Source: Bolinopsis microptera
Taxonomy: Eukaryota; Ctenophora; Tentaculata; Lobata; Bolinopsidae
Length of the DNA: 64,000 nucleotides
Assembly (NCBI RefSeq): GCF_026151205.1
Contig: NC_087082.1
Coordinates: forward strand, 15,843,365-15,907,364
Reading direction: 5' to 3'
Shown here piece by piece: positions 45,636 to 57,100 of the stretch (positions within the stretch are counted from its first letter, which is position 1; every line of letters starts with the position of its first letter). The notes under the pieces are model-generated. The model saw only the letters and a list, made by a program, of their open reading frames with translations, had not been told where the DNA came from and did no database searches. Made by a program: the position numbers and the translations under genes.

Positions 45636-48600
45636 GTAAGAGTGGAAAAACTTCTTCACCCTTAACTTTCATTTACTTCCAAATCACAACCAAATTTGTA
45701 TCGATTTCGAAGTTTTTAGTTCAATTTCATACAGGATAATCGTAGATCTCAAACTGCAAGTAAAGATTACCTATATCATTATCCCTGAAACAAATAAATT
45801 CCGAAATAAATCATGGTCAAAATCGTGTATACAAATACAATGGATATAAAATTTTAAAAAATTTGTATCATCAAACTATCTTATTGAGCCCACAAATGTT
45901 TGTACAATATTTATGAATGAAACGAAAAGGCGATTTTCAATTAAAAAATTTGATCTATGCCCATTTATTTTTGTGTTCATAGCTGTCATTGTTTGGCCAT
46001 GAAGTAAGTATCATTCTTAAACTGTTGACCACCTTGAGCACAAATCATGCATTGAGCAATGTAAATGATATTTTTAGAAGTACAGTTCAGAGAAAATTCC
46101 AAATATACCGGGGCATACCACTAACTAAAATCATGTCTGATGCTGAAAAAAGGGCATTAATCACGGAAACTGGTACACATTGTTTACCGGTCCAAATTTC
46201 ACAGAGTATGGTGGATCAAACCTGGTACACAATTGACACCAAACAAACTCTTGCTGATGGAAATACAGTCATCGAAACTATTTTTTAGATAACCAAGGTA
46301 AGATACAAATTATTATTATCAGTTAATTACAACAAGTATTACAGTAATACCCCGATTTACCGCGGAGTTTGGGAGAAAGAAAATAGCCGTGGTAAATCGA
46401 GGTTTGCGGTAAATCGGGGCATTGCGTGGTAAATCGGGGTTTTACTTTATTAGGTAGAAATATGCACAAAATGTTTCCCTCGATAATAGTAACGTGAGTA
46501 CTCACTATGTAACCAGTCACGTCATCAATCAAACTGTAAACAAAGTCCTTAACATCCAGGTAGATGCAGGAGCCAACGGAGAGTACTCTTGTTCCATTAC
46601 CTGGCCGGATGATGGAGTTGTCATTAGTTCTGGAGAAATAACACTGGCAGTGCGATTAATATCAGATACTACAGAAGCATTCTCCATGTCCTCTGGATTC
46701 CCTGCAATGTTCATGTGCTCCGCAGTAGGTGACAAAGTTGCTGCCATAACATTTTCAATTACAGATGCAGAAAATTCACGTGATGTAACAGTGGTGGTAA
46801 CAGAATCCCATGATGATCAACAAAGAGTTACCACAGTTGGGAATTTGGACCTCAGTCAGCTCACAGCTAGCTCTGTTATTAATTGTGCTGTTCAGTGGGA
46901 TGGTGATGCAACCATTCTCAAATCCAACCCAAATCTTGTGACTGTCATGTTAGTCGATATCACCGATAAAGGGGTCGGAAAAAAGAGATCTGATGGATGG
47001 GTTGCTGAAAAGGTGTATCTGGAGCTTAAGTGTATAGCTGATGTGCAGCTACCTCATCATTTACCATATTGGGTGTATCCTAACCCTGATTTTGAATGGA
47101 TGCTACGTACAGAAAAATCATCTAAGTGGGTTAAAATTGTGGACAGCGATGATATCGAGTGAGTCCAGTGATTTAAACGGTTTTGTTACTGCTAATATCT
47201 AGTGATGGAATTGAAAATGTCACGATAAAATTATATGATAAACCGATATTAATACTACCAGAAATAAATTTTAATCTTAATTACCGAGTCTATAGCTAAC
47301 AATTGTTACTATAAATAAGAAATAACAGTCACAGTTGACACCATATGATATAATCCCAAATCTTATATGTACAGAGTACATACAATATACACATACATGT
47401 ATGTATTATATTTGAACCTATTTTTTATTGCAATTTTTCCTTCATTAAAATGCAATAGATAACCAAATGATACCCAGATTTACGATCAAGAGTTCGAAAA
47501 CGTATGGCGACAGACTTATGAGTGCTCTAACTCTTGGCCCAATACAGATTGAACACAATAAATACGATGTAAAATGTAACGTCGACTATCACAGCAATGT
47601 TGAGCAAAATTTTCAGGGAGGAAAGGTATCATCAGAGGAATTTGAAGTAAAAGTGATGCACATCAAGTCTTTCTTGGTTGTCTCTGATGACACCATCGTT
47701 GTGGGCGAGGATTTTGATCTTGTATGCTTGGCTTATGGGCCTCCTGATTCCAAACAGGAGATCGAATTGTTAAACAATTCAGAGGGCAAATTCTATCATT
47801 TCCACACTAAAGTGTATGACGGAGACGGGGAGAATTACCGCGAAGATTTCACAGTGAACGCAGAATATGTTGTATTAGATGGGGCCAATCTCACTTGCCA
47901 GGTAAGTTCTTGATGTAACTTTATTGTATTTTTTAGTACTCATTGGTCAATATTATTCCACTAATAACTTTGCATTTTTGTAATTCTCAGATGCCCTAGT
48001 AACAAATCAAGATTGTTAGTCGAATTGATATAGCCGTGCTTTAAAATTGAATCATGTACAAATACATTTGTTCTGATAGACACATTTATTCGGTTAGGTC
48101 GGATTTGAAGATTACTCATTTAACGTAAGTAAATCGTTACTAGTGAAATCATACTACGATTGCACCAAAGCTCCGATATCGTCCTTCGACACATGTAAGA
48201 ATGTACATTGTACCTTATCGGTCGTAATTATAACGGACAACTTTTTCACGGACCATATTTTTCACGGCCATAATTATTTACGATCATGACCGCCCAAACA
48301 TTTCCAAAAAATTGTGAAAATGTTTGGTGATTTATTAAAAAGTGTTTTACTCTTTTTCTGAACTCTAGAATGTGACTGAGGAGTGTAGTGATTATATTTG
48401 TCCTCGTATACTAATAAGCTAATATAGTGATCGGCTACACACATATCATTATCTACGCATATGTAGGGAAACACACACTAAAATTAATGGAAATAATTTC
48501 CGGACTTTATTATTCACGGACCTTAATGCCACAGACATTATTTTCACTGACATAATTATTCATGTTAAAGTCTTCAACGTGAAAGCAATGTCCGTGATAA

Positions 48601-51500
48601 TCATGACCGATAAGGTAATCATTAACTTAACACTATAGTGTTATTGAATGATTAAGAGTGAAATTGAATTTTAATCGAAAATATTATTATGATAATATTT
48701 CCGATTAAAATTCAATTTCACTCTAAATCATTCAATATTAATAACAGCAGGAGAAGATGATACTGACAGAGTTAAAAATAATTACATCTTATATTATCGC
48801 GATCGAGGCTACTTTTTTCATAACTGATGGCATATAAACTATCTTCCTCAGTACCGCTGGTACTACCGGGAATGTCAATTGAGTACACAGATGATAAAGG
48901 GGACAGAACAGCTAAAGTAATTTGTCCTGATGATGATGTCCACGGGAAATACATAATAGATGGTAAGAAAGACCTATAGAAACTGCGGCCATAATCCAGT
49001 ATCTAACTTGTAATGTTAACCTTACCTAATAACCTCATATATGAGAGGCCAAAATTTTGTTGTCTGAGACACAAATTTTGAATGTTGGAGGGCAGGGTGC
49101 AGTTGTGATTGGTCATTGTTCTTCATTATCTCTAAATACCTTACTTTTCAGGCACCGATTACGTCATTTTGCTCAAAGCGCACTGGCGCCTACGAACCAC
49201 CTCGACTTGCATCGTGCAAATTTGTGTATCCCTTCGTCCATGGAACGTATGAGCAAGTTTGGGATCTTCAAAAAGCTGATTTCACGGTCAGTTTCCACTC
49301 CACACAAGCTTTCATATTCTAATTACATTTCTAAAATGTTTTAAACCTATATCACCTTCATTAAAACGCTTTAATTCTATATAAATAGGTTTGCGAATAT
49401 GAAGACACTAATGAAGACTACTACTACTCTTCAACGCAAATATGGAAAAATTTAGTTACAAGATCAGATAAATGTGGTACTCACATAGTGGTACCATGTC
49501 TCAAAACTGACGGTATTTACATTGTTTACATAATTATGCTGACAACAAAGTGGTGATTGTCTTAGCTTTCATGTAATGATTATTTCTTTTTCCATGGTCA
49601 ATTTTAGATCTGGATTCTGTTTATGATAAAAATATTTTCTATCTACGTATGTGAAATTCAAATAACGTTTACACAATTATAGCGATATTAATTCATAATA
49701 ATAAATCTGTGATGTTGTATTCAATTTCATAGGTATTTTATGTTCGGATACTGCATTAACATCTCTTCAGAATGCACGTTAGTGGATGTAAGAGGGAAAA
49801 CTGGTTGTCGCTGGAACGATGAGACAAAAGCACTAACCATCTTCTACACAGTTAAACTAACAAATAAAGTGTGGACAGAAAAAGAAAGGGACGCTCTTGT
49901 AAACTTGCCTTTGACTGACTACCGGGGCGTGCCTTTGGCTGTAGAAACAAAGATTCCGTTTTATGATTGTTCTGGGGCTGAACGGAGATCCCGGATCAAA
50001 TTCAAGTATCTCGGTAGGATGGAGTTTGATGCTGATTCCAATACGGTCATTGGTAAGACTAGTAATCACCTGTTCTTGTGTTTGTGAGCTGGTGTTGGAA
50101 TTCGAGTAATTTCTTCAAAAATTTCAATATCATGCTTTTATAATTTATAACCAAACATATGGTACTACTAAATATGGTACTACTGAATATGGTACAACTA
50201 AATATGGTACTACTAAATATGGTACTTCATTGATTGTCATTAAAAGCTGGACGGTGCCAGGCGGACGGCGGTTCTAATGACCAATTAAAACATATAAAAT
50301 AATAGTGAATAATTTATAATATTTGATGGACAGCGCTGTGACTTGATAACGAAACCTTGACTGGGCGCTTCGATTTCTCTTTACGAATCTTTCCTATACT
50401 ATCATGGTAGCCTGCAGAGTAGGTTTTACTTTTAGTCCTATCTCCTGGAATACCTCCTGTACCCGCTCTTCAACATTCTCGTCCTTCTGTTCTGGCAGTC
50501 CAAATAATACAACGTTCCTGCTCCGACCCTCCTCCTGGGACCTGGATGTTACCTGGGGACCCTGCAGGCTATTATGTTCATAAACATAGAATATAGATTC
50601 GGCGGAATGACAGGCTGAGCGAGTATGGCAGACCATAACGTTCTCCGCAGCAGCTTCACTGTATGACTTGAACTGTTCTTTCAAGTTGCTCTCCACTGAA
50701 GACTTGAGTCTTGAACACAGTCTTTACTCATACTGCGTCGAGCTGCTTGTCTTTCATGTTGTGGACAACCTGCTCCTGTAATATTAATTAGCTGATTACC
50801 GCCACGTCTGATTCTCGATAACTATTAGTTGGCTCTTGATGGAGCTCAGCTCAGCCTTCAGCTGTTTCATTTTTTCCGCCTGAAACCGCACAAAGTGGAA
50901 CGATTCAGAAAACAATAATACCAAAGTGTCCTTCATCGCACGTTTACACACTGCTGACGTCACGTCAGCTGGAGCAGTGCACCCGAATTGTTCCATCGCT
51001 TTAAGTATCCAAGCAGAGAATTTTCCGAGCAGATCCTCCAACTCCTTGTCGTTAACAGTAGCCATGGCTTAAAAGCTATCAGCACACACAGTAATCTCGC
51101 CGTTAAACTAAGCGAGATAAGCAAGCTGATAACCCTAACTCTAACCCTAAAGTGGTGTCAGAAATTTATTTGTTGTGTGATTTTTGCACCACTTGGAAAT
51201 CCAAATTTCGGGATTTAAAGTTTTAATTCCTTGGCCAATTTTTAATTTCTTATTCTTAATACTGGTCAAAAAAGTGAACGGAAAATTTCAAATTTTTTCA
51301 CTGTTCTCAAATTGATTCATAAAATCCATTTTTCGGCCAACAGTTAAAAAAACTGATCGAACTTTTCACAGCCGAAATTATTATTCTTACCCAAAATCTT
51401 GTGCAGAAAGAAAAAAAGGAAAAAGCCTCACTGGTCTGTACATTGGTATCGTTGTAGCGATTTTATTGGCAATTGGGGCAGCTATAGTCGTATATTACAG
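45296..51500 (+). CDS. Multi-exon single-pass surface receptor, Ig-like
   Basis: Gene-level model; exons are listed separately. Extracellular exons at 45296-45635, 45983-46003, 46091-46297, 46490-47158, 47478-47901, 48852-48962 (doubtful phase), 49152-49286, 49389-49512 and 49771-50052 lead to a transmembrane exon at 51407-51500. Phases agree across most joins (2 to 2, 0 to 0, 1 to 1), which supports one gene. The ectodomain has Ig-like Cys/Trp patterns and other cysteine pairs. No signal peptide exon was found, and the 45159 end of the inverted repeat lies just upstream. Cytoplasmic exons should follow 51500, but a LINE fills 52.1-54.2 kb. The type is like invertebrate recognition or adhesion receptors. 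The ligand is unknown, and intronic MITEs and a LINE relic are nested in it. Confidence 0.7.
45983..46003 (+). CDS. Receptor micro-exon (21 nt)
   Basis: GTTCATAG|CTGTCATTGTTTGGCCATGAA|GTAAGT gives LSLFGHE. Both borders are good and the phase is 0 to 0, matching its neighbours. Short, so only moderate confidence. Confidence 0.45.
46091..46297 (+). CDS. Receptor exon with a frame problem near its end
   Basis: After GTTCAG in phase 0 it reads RKFQIYRGIPLTKIMSDAEK, GTHCLPVQISQSMVDQTWY and LADGNTVIETIF, then TAG at 46286, inside a TTTTTT run. A good donor (CCAAG|GTAAGA) lies 10 bases further on. Either a base is wrong in the T run or this copy is damaged. The YRGIPL and NTVI motifs recur in the exon at 49771. 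Confidence 0.55.
46341..46450. mobile_element. Small pogo-like MITE in intron
   Basis: It begins CAGTAATACCCCGATTTACC and ends GGTAAATCGGGGTTTTACTT, with GCGGTAAATCGGGGC inside. The CAGT-start, T-A-C-C-C-C-G ends resemble pogo/Tigger termini. About 110 bp, ending roughly 40 bp before the next receptor exon. Confidence 0.6.
46490..47158 (+). CDS. Receptor exon with Ig-like domains
   Basis: Between GATAATAG and the donor ATCGA|GTGAGT; phase 2 in, phase 2 out. It reads VLNIQVDAGANGEYSCSITW (the F-strand Y-x-C), then FPAMFMCSAVG, SVINCAVQWDGDA, a further junction VMLVDITDKG, and the start of a third module, KVYLELKCIADVQLP and PDFEWMLRTEK. It covers the end of one Ig domain, one whole domain and the beginning of the next. 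The longest exon of the gene, frame intact. Confidence 0.75.
47478..47901 (+). CDS. Receptor exon
   Basis: Acceptor ATACCCAG restores the phase left at 47158, and the donor TGCCAG|GTAAGT leaves phase 0. It reads FTIKSSKTYGDRLMSALTL, YDVKCNVDYHSNVEQNF, VVGEDFDLVCLAYGPPDSK and DGANLTCQ. The paired cysteines (C-NVDY... and LVC...LTC) fit Ig-like sheets. Confidence 0.72.
48209..48622. mobile_element. MITE in receptor intron
   Basis: The left end TACCTTATCGGTCGTAATTA is complementary, with a few mismatches, to the right end TGATAATCATGACCGATAAGG. The interior is rich in TTCACGGAC repeats. About 413 bp, no ORF. Confidence 0.7.
48645..48735. repeat. Hairpin element in receptor intron
   Basis: TTGAATGATTAAGAGTGAAA and ATTGAATTTTAATCG are repeated as complements across a short AATATTATTATGATAATATT centre. 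The arms are about 40 bp. Confidence 0.85.
48852..48962 (+). CDS. Possible receptor exon, phase conflict
   Basis: Strong borders (ATCTTCCTCAG and GATG|GTAAGA), reading PLVLPGMSIEYTDDKGDRTA, KVICPDDDVHGKYIID. Its phase is 1 to 1, while its neighbours (47901 and 49152) join directly in phase 0. Either a partner exon has been missed or it is skipped. Confidence 0.4.
49152..49286 (+). CDS. Receptor exon
   Basis: After CTTTTCAG, phase 0 to 0, donor CACG|GTCAGT. It reads APITSFCSKRTGAYEPPRLA, SCKFVYPFVHGTYEQVWDL, QKADFT. Two cysteines. Family not recognised. Confidence 0.55.
49389..49512 (+). CDS. Receptor exon
   Basis: After AAATAG, phase 0, leaving phase 1 at ACG|GTATTT. It reads VCEYEDTNEDYYYSSTQIW, KNLVTRSDKCGTHIVVPCLK. 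Three cysteines. Frame open only in this phase. Confidence 0.6.
49771..50052 (+). CDS. Receptor exon, membrane-proximal
   Basis: The acceptor ATCTCTTCAG|AA completes the codon left at 49512. It reads ECTLVDVRGKTGCRWNDETK, VWTEKERDALVNLPLTDYRG, VPLAVETKIPFYDCSG and EFDADSNTVIG, and leaves in phase 1 at ATTG|GTAAGA. It shares YRGxPL and D-x-NTVI motifs with the exon at 46091, suggesting a repeated module. Confidence 0.65.
50158..50228. repeat. 15-bp tandem repeat (TATGGTACTACTAAA)
   Basis: Four to five near-identical direct copies in the intron before the LINE relic. Confidence 0.92.
50394..51065 (-). pseudogene. LINE ORF1 fragment, antisense in receptor intron
   Basis: The minus strand reads MATVNDKELEDLLGKFSAWI, KQLKAELSSIKSQLIVIE (51065-50796, coiled coil) and, after an interruption, SRNVVLFGLPEQKDENVEER and VQEVFQEIGLKVKPT. 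The FGLPE block and coiled coil are typical of CR1/L2-type LINE ORF1 proteins. A family C repeat (about 50560-50640) is inserted in it. Dead copy. Confidence 0.7.
51128..51152. repeat. Short telomere-like CCCTAA run
   Basis: TAACCCTAACTCTAACCCTA, next to the 5' side of the antisense LINE ORF1 fragment. Confidence 0.8.
51407..51500 (+). CDS. Receptor transmembrane exon
   Basis: The acceptor TGTGCAG|AA completes the phase-1 codon left at 50052. It then reads ERKKGKSLTGLYIGIVV, AILLAIGAAIVVYYR and closes at ACAG|GTAAGA. The hydrophobic run LYIG to VVYY is about 20 residues and flanked by basic residues before it. This is a single-pass membrane helix. The exon is too short for ORF callers, but phase, splice sites and composition all agree. 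Confidence 0.8.
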
Positions 51501-51519
51501 GTAAGATTGAAATTTAAAA

Positions 51520-52090
51520 AGCTGCAATAAAATGTAGTGATCATACGATAGAAACTGATCCCTCAACTCTGATCTCTTGAAATTTGTGAGCTTAACACAC
51601 AATATTCCCATACTGTCCAGAAAGGCGCTAATAGGAAGACTCAGGAATTAAACAGGAATCAGTGTAAACACCAAGAACTCAAGAATGGTGTGAACGCCGA
51701 ACGGTAGGGAGACAACCTTGAGCTTAAAGTTAATTACGATGTGTTGAGTAAGCCGTAAGGCCGATGCTACCTCATCAACAGCTCAAACTATATCATGAAA
51801 CTATACTTACTACCAAACTGTTGATTGGACTCAAAAAGGATGATATTCGCGGTCATATCTTTTAATGATGTATAACTATTATAATATATGCCATGATGCA
51901 TGATATTTAGCCGCAAAATCATTAATTATTGCAAAAAGTGATTGATCATCGATTTAAACCTGCATGCATATAAGTTATTTGCGTTATCAATAACCCAACT
52001 CTTTTTATTTAGTTTGAATTTATTTCATTTTTTGATGATGTAATTTCAATAATTGACAAGTGAATTTATTTTGATTATTAGATTTATTTT
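51520..52090. other. Non-coding spacer before the LINE
   Basis: AT-rich intron-like sequence. Cytoplasmic exons of the receptor were looked for and not found. Confidence 0.4.
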
Positions 52091-52092
52091 AT

Positions 52093-54162
52093 ATGAGCAA
52101 ATTTGGTATCATGCAAACGTATGTTAAATTGCATGCAGAATGTTACTACAGAGCAGTTGCTGTGAGTAGTACAATCGGAAAATTATTTTCGACCATCATG
52201 TTTAACAGGATAATCAAGTTCAAAAATGAATACAACCCGGACCCCATAAATCAACTTGGCTTCGCTAAAGGAGCTTAAACATATGACCACATACTCACAC
52301 TCAACACAATTACGTCTAAATACAAAAAGCTCAAGGTTCCCGTCTATGCTGTTTTTGTGGACTTCCGGAAGGCCTTCGACTCTGTTTGCCGTGAAGCTCT
52401 TTTCTTAAAATTAGCTAAACTAGGTATCACTGGCAAAACATTTAATGTTCTTAAACATATGTATAAAAATTCCACTGGCCAGATAAAACTATCTGGATTT
52501 GTCAGCGAAAAATTTGATATCAATAAAGGAACTGAACAGGGTCATCCACTTTCCCCTGATCTATTTAAGATATACATCAGAGATCTTTCCCCTCGACTAG
52601 AATATGATAACTGTCCGAAACTAATGAACCAACTTATCAGTCACTTACTATGGGCAGATGATCTGATACTCTTGGCACTGGACCCCAAAACCCTCCAAAA
52701 GCAACTCGATGCTTTGAACAATTTCTGCTTGGAATGGGGCGTCGAAATTAATGCAGATAAAACTAAACTCATGAAATTTAATGCCCGTTTTGATACTTAT
52801 CAGCCGGTTCCCCTCAAAATTGGTGATCACTTGTTAGAAGAAGTCGAGTCATACTGCTATCTAGGAATCGAAATACACAAATCCGGCACATTCACAAATG
52901 CCCGAACTGAGCTCAAAAAGAAAGCCATGCGTGCACTTTATGCCATGAAAAGCTCAGTAAACAAATCCAAATTATCATTCCGCTCTCTAACAACACTCTT
53001 TGATGGTCTTATTAAACCTATCGTTCTTTACGGAGCGCCTATTTACACACCTAACATGGCTATCATAAAACACATAACAAAACAAGTCGATCTCAATATG
53101 GATGCCGACACAAAAACAAAATTTCAAACTAGTATCCTCAAGAAAGTTAGCCTTCTGAACAGCGAAAAAGTTCACCTTCACTTTCTTAAATGGTCACTGG
53201 GGGTAAATCGTAAAGCCAGCAACGCAGGCGTGTGGGGTGAGTCAGGCCGCTACCCATTAATCTATGAATGTATTAACCTCACTCTCAAATATAGCCAACG
53301 TTTGAAAAATCTCAAAGATAACTCCCTTGTCTCCTTAGCTTTCAAAGAACAGATGAACATGAAATTGGACTGGTACAGGGGTTTGGAGCCTGTCCTCGCG
53401 CTAGACCCATGTTTCTCTACCGATCATGTCACAGCCTACCGCACACTCAAAAACAATCACTCCAAGTTACTTTTCGAAAGAAACCCGAGTATCGCAAAAC
53501 CACCAAAAGAGGACTTTCTTATTCACAACGGTTTCAAGAAACGAATTCCTCCTCAATCAACACAACCCATCGGGAGTAAAATATTCACACCACACGTCAT
53601 TACTAAAACTTTGAAATGTAACTTTAGAGAATATTGGGGGTCCTGTATCAACACTTCTCGGAAATTAGAATTCTATCGTGACCTAAAATCCAAATTTAAC
53701 AAAGAGTATTACCTAGATAGTGTCATTAAATATGCAGACCGTGCTAATATCACAAGACTGCGGATCAGTGCACATCGACTCGAAATTGAACTTGGCCGAT
53801 ATAATCAAACTCCTCGTGACGAGCGAATATGCTCCTGGTGCAATATAGTCTTAGGTTCTGGTATTATTGAGAATGAAGATCACTTCCTTAACCATTGTGA
53901 TCTTAACGCTGCATCGAGGCGAAAAGTCCTAGACAAGATCCAGTCACTCATATCAAATCCAATCAAACCGTCTGCGACATCTTATTCTGTTCACAATGTC
54001 ATCCCTGGAGCAAACGTCCTCAAATTCATCAGCAACAACAGTGAAATCATTGAACTTATCACGAACGAAAGTCAAGTCCACCTCACGAGAGTCGTTGCTA
54101 GGTTTGCCACTACGTGTTTTAACAACCGCAAGAAATTTGTTGACTCTCTGGCCAGTACATGA
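52093..54162 (+). pseudogene. 5'-truncated non-LTR retrotransposon RT
   Basis: It starts inside the RT (YYRAVAVSSTIGKLFSTIMF, NQLGFAKGA), has TAA at 52276 where the family expects a sense codon, then continues TYDHILTLNTI, VDFRKAFDSV, GTEQGHPLSPDLF and the active site LLWADDLILL, followed by VESYCYLGIEI and LIKPIVLYGAPIY. The C-terminus has a zinc-knuckle-like CSWCN...EDHFLNHC and ends RKKFVDSLAST. About 600 codons downstream of the stop are intact, so the insertion is young. The lineage differs from the RTE copy at 30 kb. Confidence 0.88.
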
Positions 54163-54178
54163 ACAGTGAACACTGAAA

Positions 54179-57100
54179 ATCACTGTACCCGCTTTTGTTT
54201 CTTTTCGCGCAACGACGAGTGCAAACTGCAAAGTGACCTGGCTCAAGCATTACAGCATTACCAAGGCGACTGAAAACAAAATATTCTATGTCAAATCTTT
54301 ATTTTTCACTTTAGTTAAGTTATATTAATATAATAAATTCAAATCTTATGATATTGTTATTATCTTAACAGTTACTATTGTAGCTCAAGATTTTAAATTT
54401 GTATTCCTTGTATTCCTTGTATTCCTTGTATTCCTTGTATTCCTAATAATAGATGTGGATTCTGGTGTAGTTGTACCATTGGGGAGTGTGTGTATTACTA
54501 TACACAGATGTTTGGTTATTAATAATTATTATTATGAGTATTTTAACTAATTATAATTGAATATAATCAGTATTTTAACTAATTATAATTGAATATAATT
54601 AGTATTTTAACTAATTATTATGGATGAAATTATTTATTATTATCAGTGTTCGGAGCTGTAGATAAGTTAATTAAAAAAATTTAACTGATATTAGTCAATA
54701 ATCCAATAAGGTTTGCGTAGTATTCCATATTAGTATTACTATTACTTTGCATTCAAATTCGGATTTAACGGGTACTAATATTATACTTCCGTTTAGTTCC
54801 ATAAGTAGTGTAGTGCTTTTTAGTTTTACGACCACACCGCGCTGCAAACATTTAATTTAGCACATTGCACATGCACCCTCTTTTCTTGCAGTATCAAGTT
54901 TTAAATTGGTTTTACTGTTCTCTTTACTGTTACAAACTCCATCACCTTTTAAGCTAGAACGATGCCCACAATAATCATACTACATACCTATGATCTATTC
55001 TCTATCTCACAGAGGACGCTTCAATGACAATGGAAGGGGATAAGGATACAAAATGAATCAGTCAGTTATCAAAGTACGTTTAAAAAGTCACGTGACACTC
55101 ATGACAGTCGAGTATAGAACTGCAACCTACCAGGACGCGCGCCGAGTTGGACTCGTCGACGGTCCTGATATAATATATGGAACAAATATTTTACGAGTAT
55201 CACCTGTTAAAATTATGGCAGCGTTTGATCGAAAGCGTTTGATCGAAAACGTACAGAAAAACTGGTTTCAGCCCCCCCGGTTCGCATAGCCATGTGTCTA
55301 CGCGTACTGCGCGTGACGCGCTTGTTTCGGCGGTCGCGCGCTACCGCAAGCAAAAGAGTTTTGGTTAGAGCAAGCCCCCGGCTCTGTACACGACATTTTT
55401 TTACACATTACAGTATTACACCCCAACTAGTTGACCATTGTTAATAGACTAGCCCACGGCGCACACTACTTTGTAGCACTTGCAGTTGCAATGCATCGGG
55501 CCAGGTGCTTACTGGGCCGCGCTCAGCCTGTTATTTTAACGGGTGATACAGATATATAAAATATCTGTTCCATATATTAGACCGTCGACGAGACCAACTC
55601 GGCGCGCGTCCTGGTAGGTTGTGAACCTACAAATATGGACCGTCGACGAGTCCAACTCGTCGCGCGTTCTGGTAGGTTATAAACCTACAACTTTGAACTT
55701 GTTATTCCGCTTAATCTCTATGATTATTGATTATGGACATAAATATAATATTAATAGCTATATATAGCCTGAGTAAAGGTCCCCTCAGGCTATATCACTG
55801 TACCCGCTTTTGTTTCTTTTCGCGCAACGACGAGTGCAAACTGCAAAGTGACCTGGCTCAAGCATTACAGCATTACCAAGGCGACTGAAAACAAAATATT
55901 CTATGTCAAATCTTTATTTTTCACTTTAGTTAAGTTATATTAATATAATAAATTCAAATCTTATGATATTGTTATTATCTTAACAGTTACTATTGTTATC
56001 ACTTCGAGATGGCCAGGCCTACTCTCATGCTGTCTATATGTGATGATTAACTCTGAAAAACTAGGGACAACTGGGGAGCTACTATTGTAGCTCAAGATTT
56101 TAAATTTGTATTCCTTGTATTCCTTGTATTCCTTGTATTCCTAATAATAGATGTGGATTCTGGTGTAGTTGTACCATTGGGGAGTGTGTGTATTACTATA
56201 CACAGATGTTTGGTTATTAATAATTATTATTATGAGTATTTTAACTAATTATAATTGAATATAATCAGTATTTTAACTAATTATAATTGAATATAATTAG
56301 TATTTTAACTAATTATTATGGATGAAATTATTTATTATTATCAGTGTTCGGAGCTGTAGATAAGTTAATTAAAAAATTTAACTGATATTAGTCAATAATC
56401 CAATAAGGTTTGCGTAGTATTCCATATTAGTATTACTATTACTTTGCATTCAAATTCGGATTTAACGGGTACTAATATTATACTTCCGTTTAGTTCCATA
56501 AGTAGTGTAGTGCTTTTTAGTTTTACGACCACACCGCGCTGCAAACATTTAATTTAGCACATTGCACATGCACCCTCTTTTCTTGCAGTATCAAGTTTTA
56601 AATTGGTTTTACTGTTCTCTTTACTGTTACAAACTCCATCACCTTTTAAGCTAGAACGATGCCCACAATAATCATACTACATACCTATGATCTATTCTCT
56701 ATCTCACAGAGGACGCTTCAATGACAATGGAAGGGGATAAGGATACAAAATGAATCAGTCAGTTATCAAAGTACGTTTAAAAAGTCACGTGACACTCATG
56801 ACAGTCGAGTATAGAACTGCAACCTACCAGGACGCGCGCCGAGTTGGACTCGTCGACGGTCCTGATATAATATATGGAACAAATATTTTACGAGTATCAC
56901 CCGTTAAAATTATGGCAGCGTTTGATCGAAAGCGTTTGATCGAAAACGTACAGAAAAACTGGTTTCAGCCCCCCGGTTCGCATAGCCATGTGTCTACGCG
57001 TACTGCGCGTGACGCGCTTGTTTCGGCGGTCGCGCGCTACCGCAAGCAAAAGAGTTTTGGTTAGAGCAAGCCCCCCGGCTCTGTACACGACATTTTTTTA

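Noticed and set aside
55053-57064. Small ORFs of 78 and 104 codons in the tandem duplication
   Set aside because: They run through family A palindromes and GC-rich repeat modules, and differ only by a C-run length. No sign of selection for protein.
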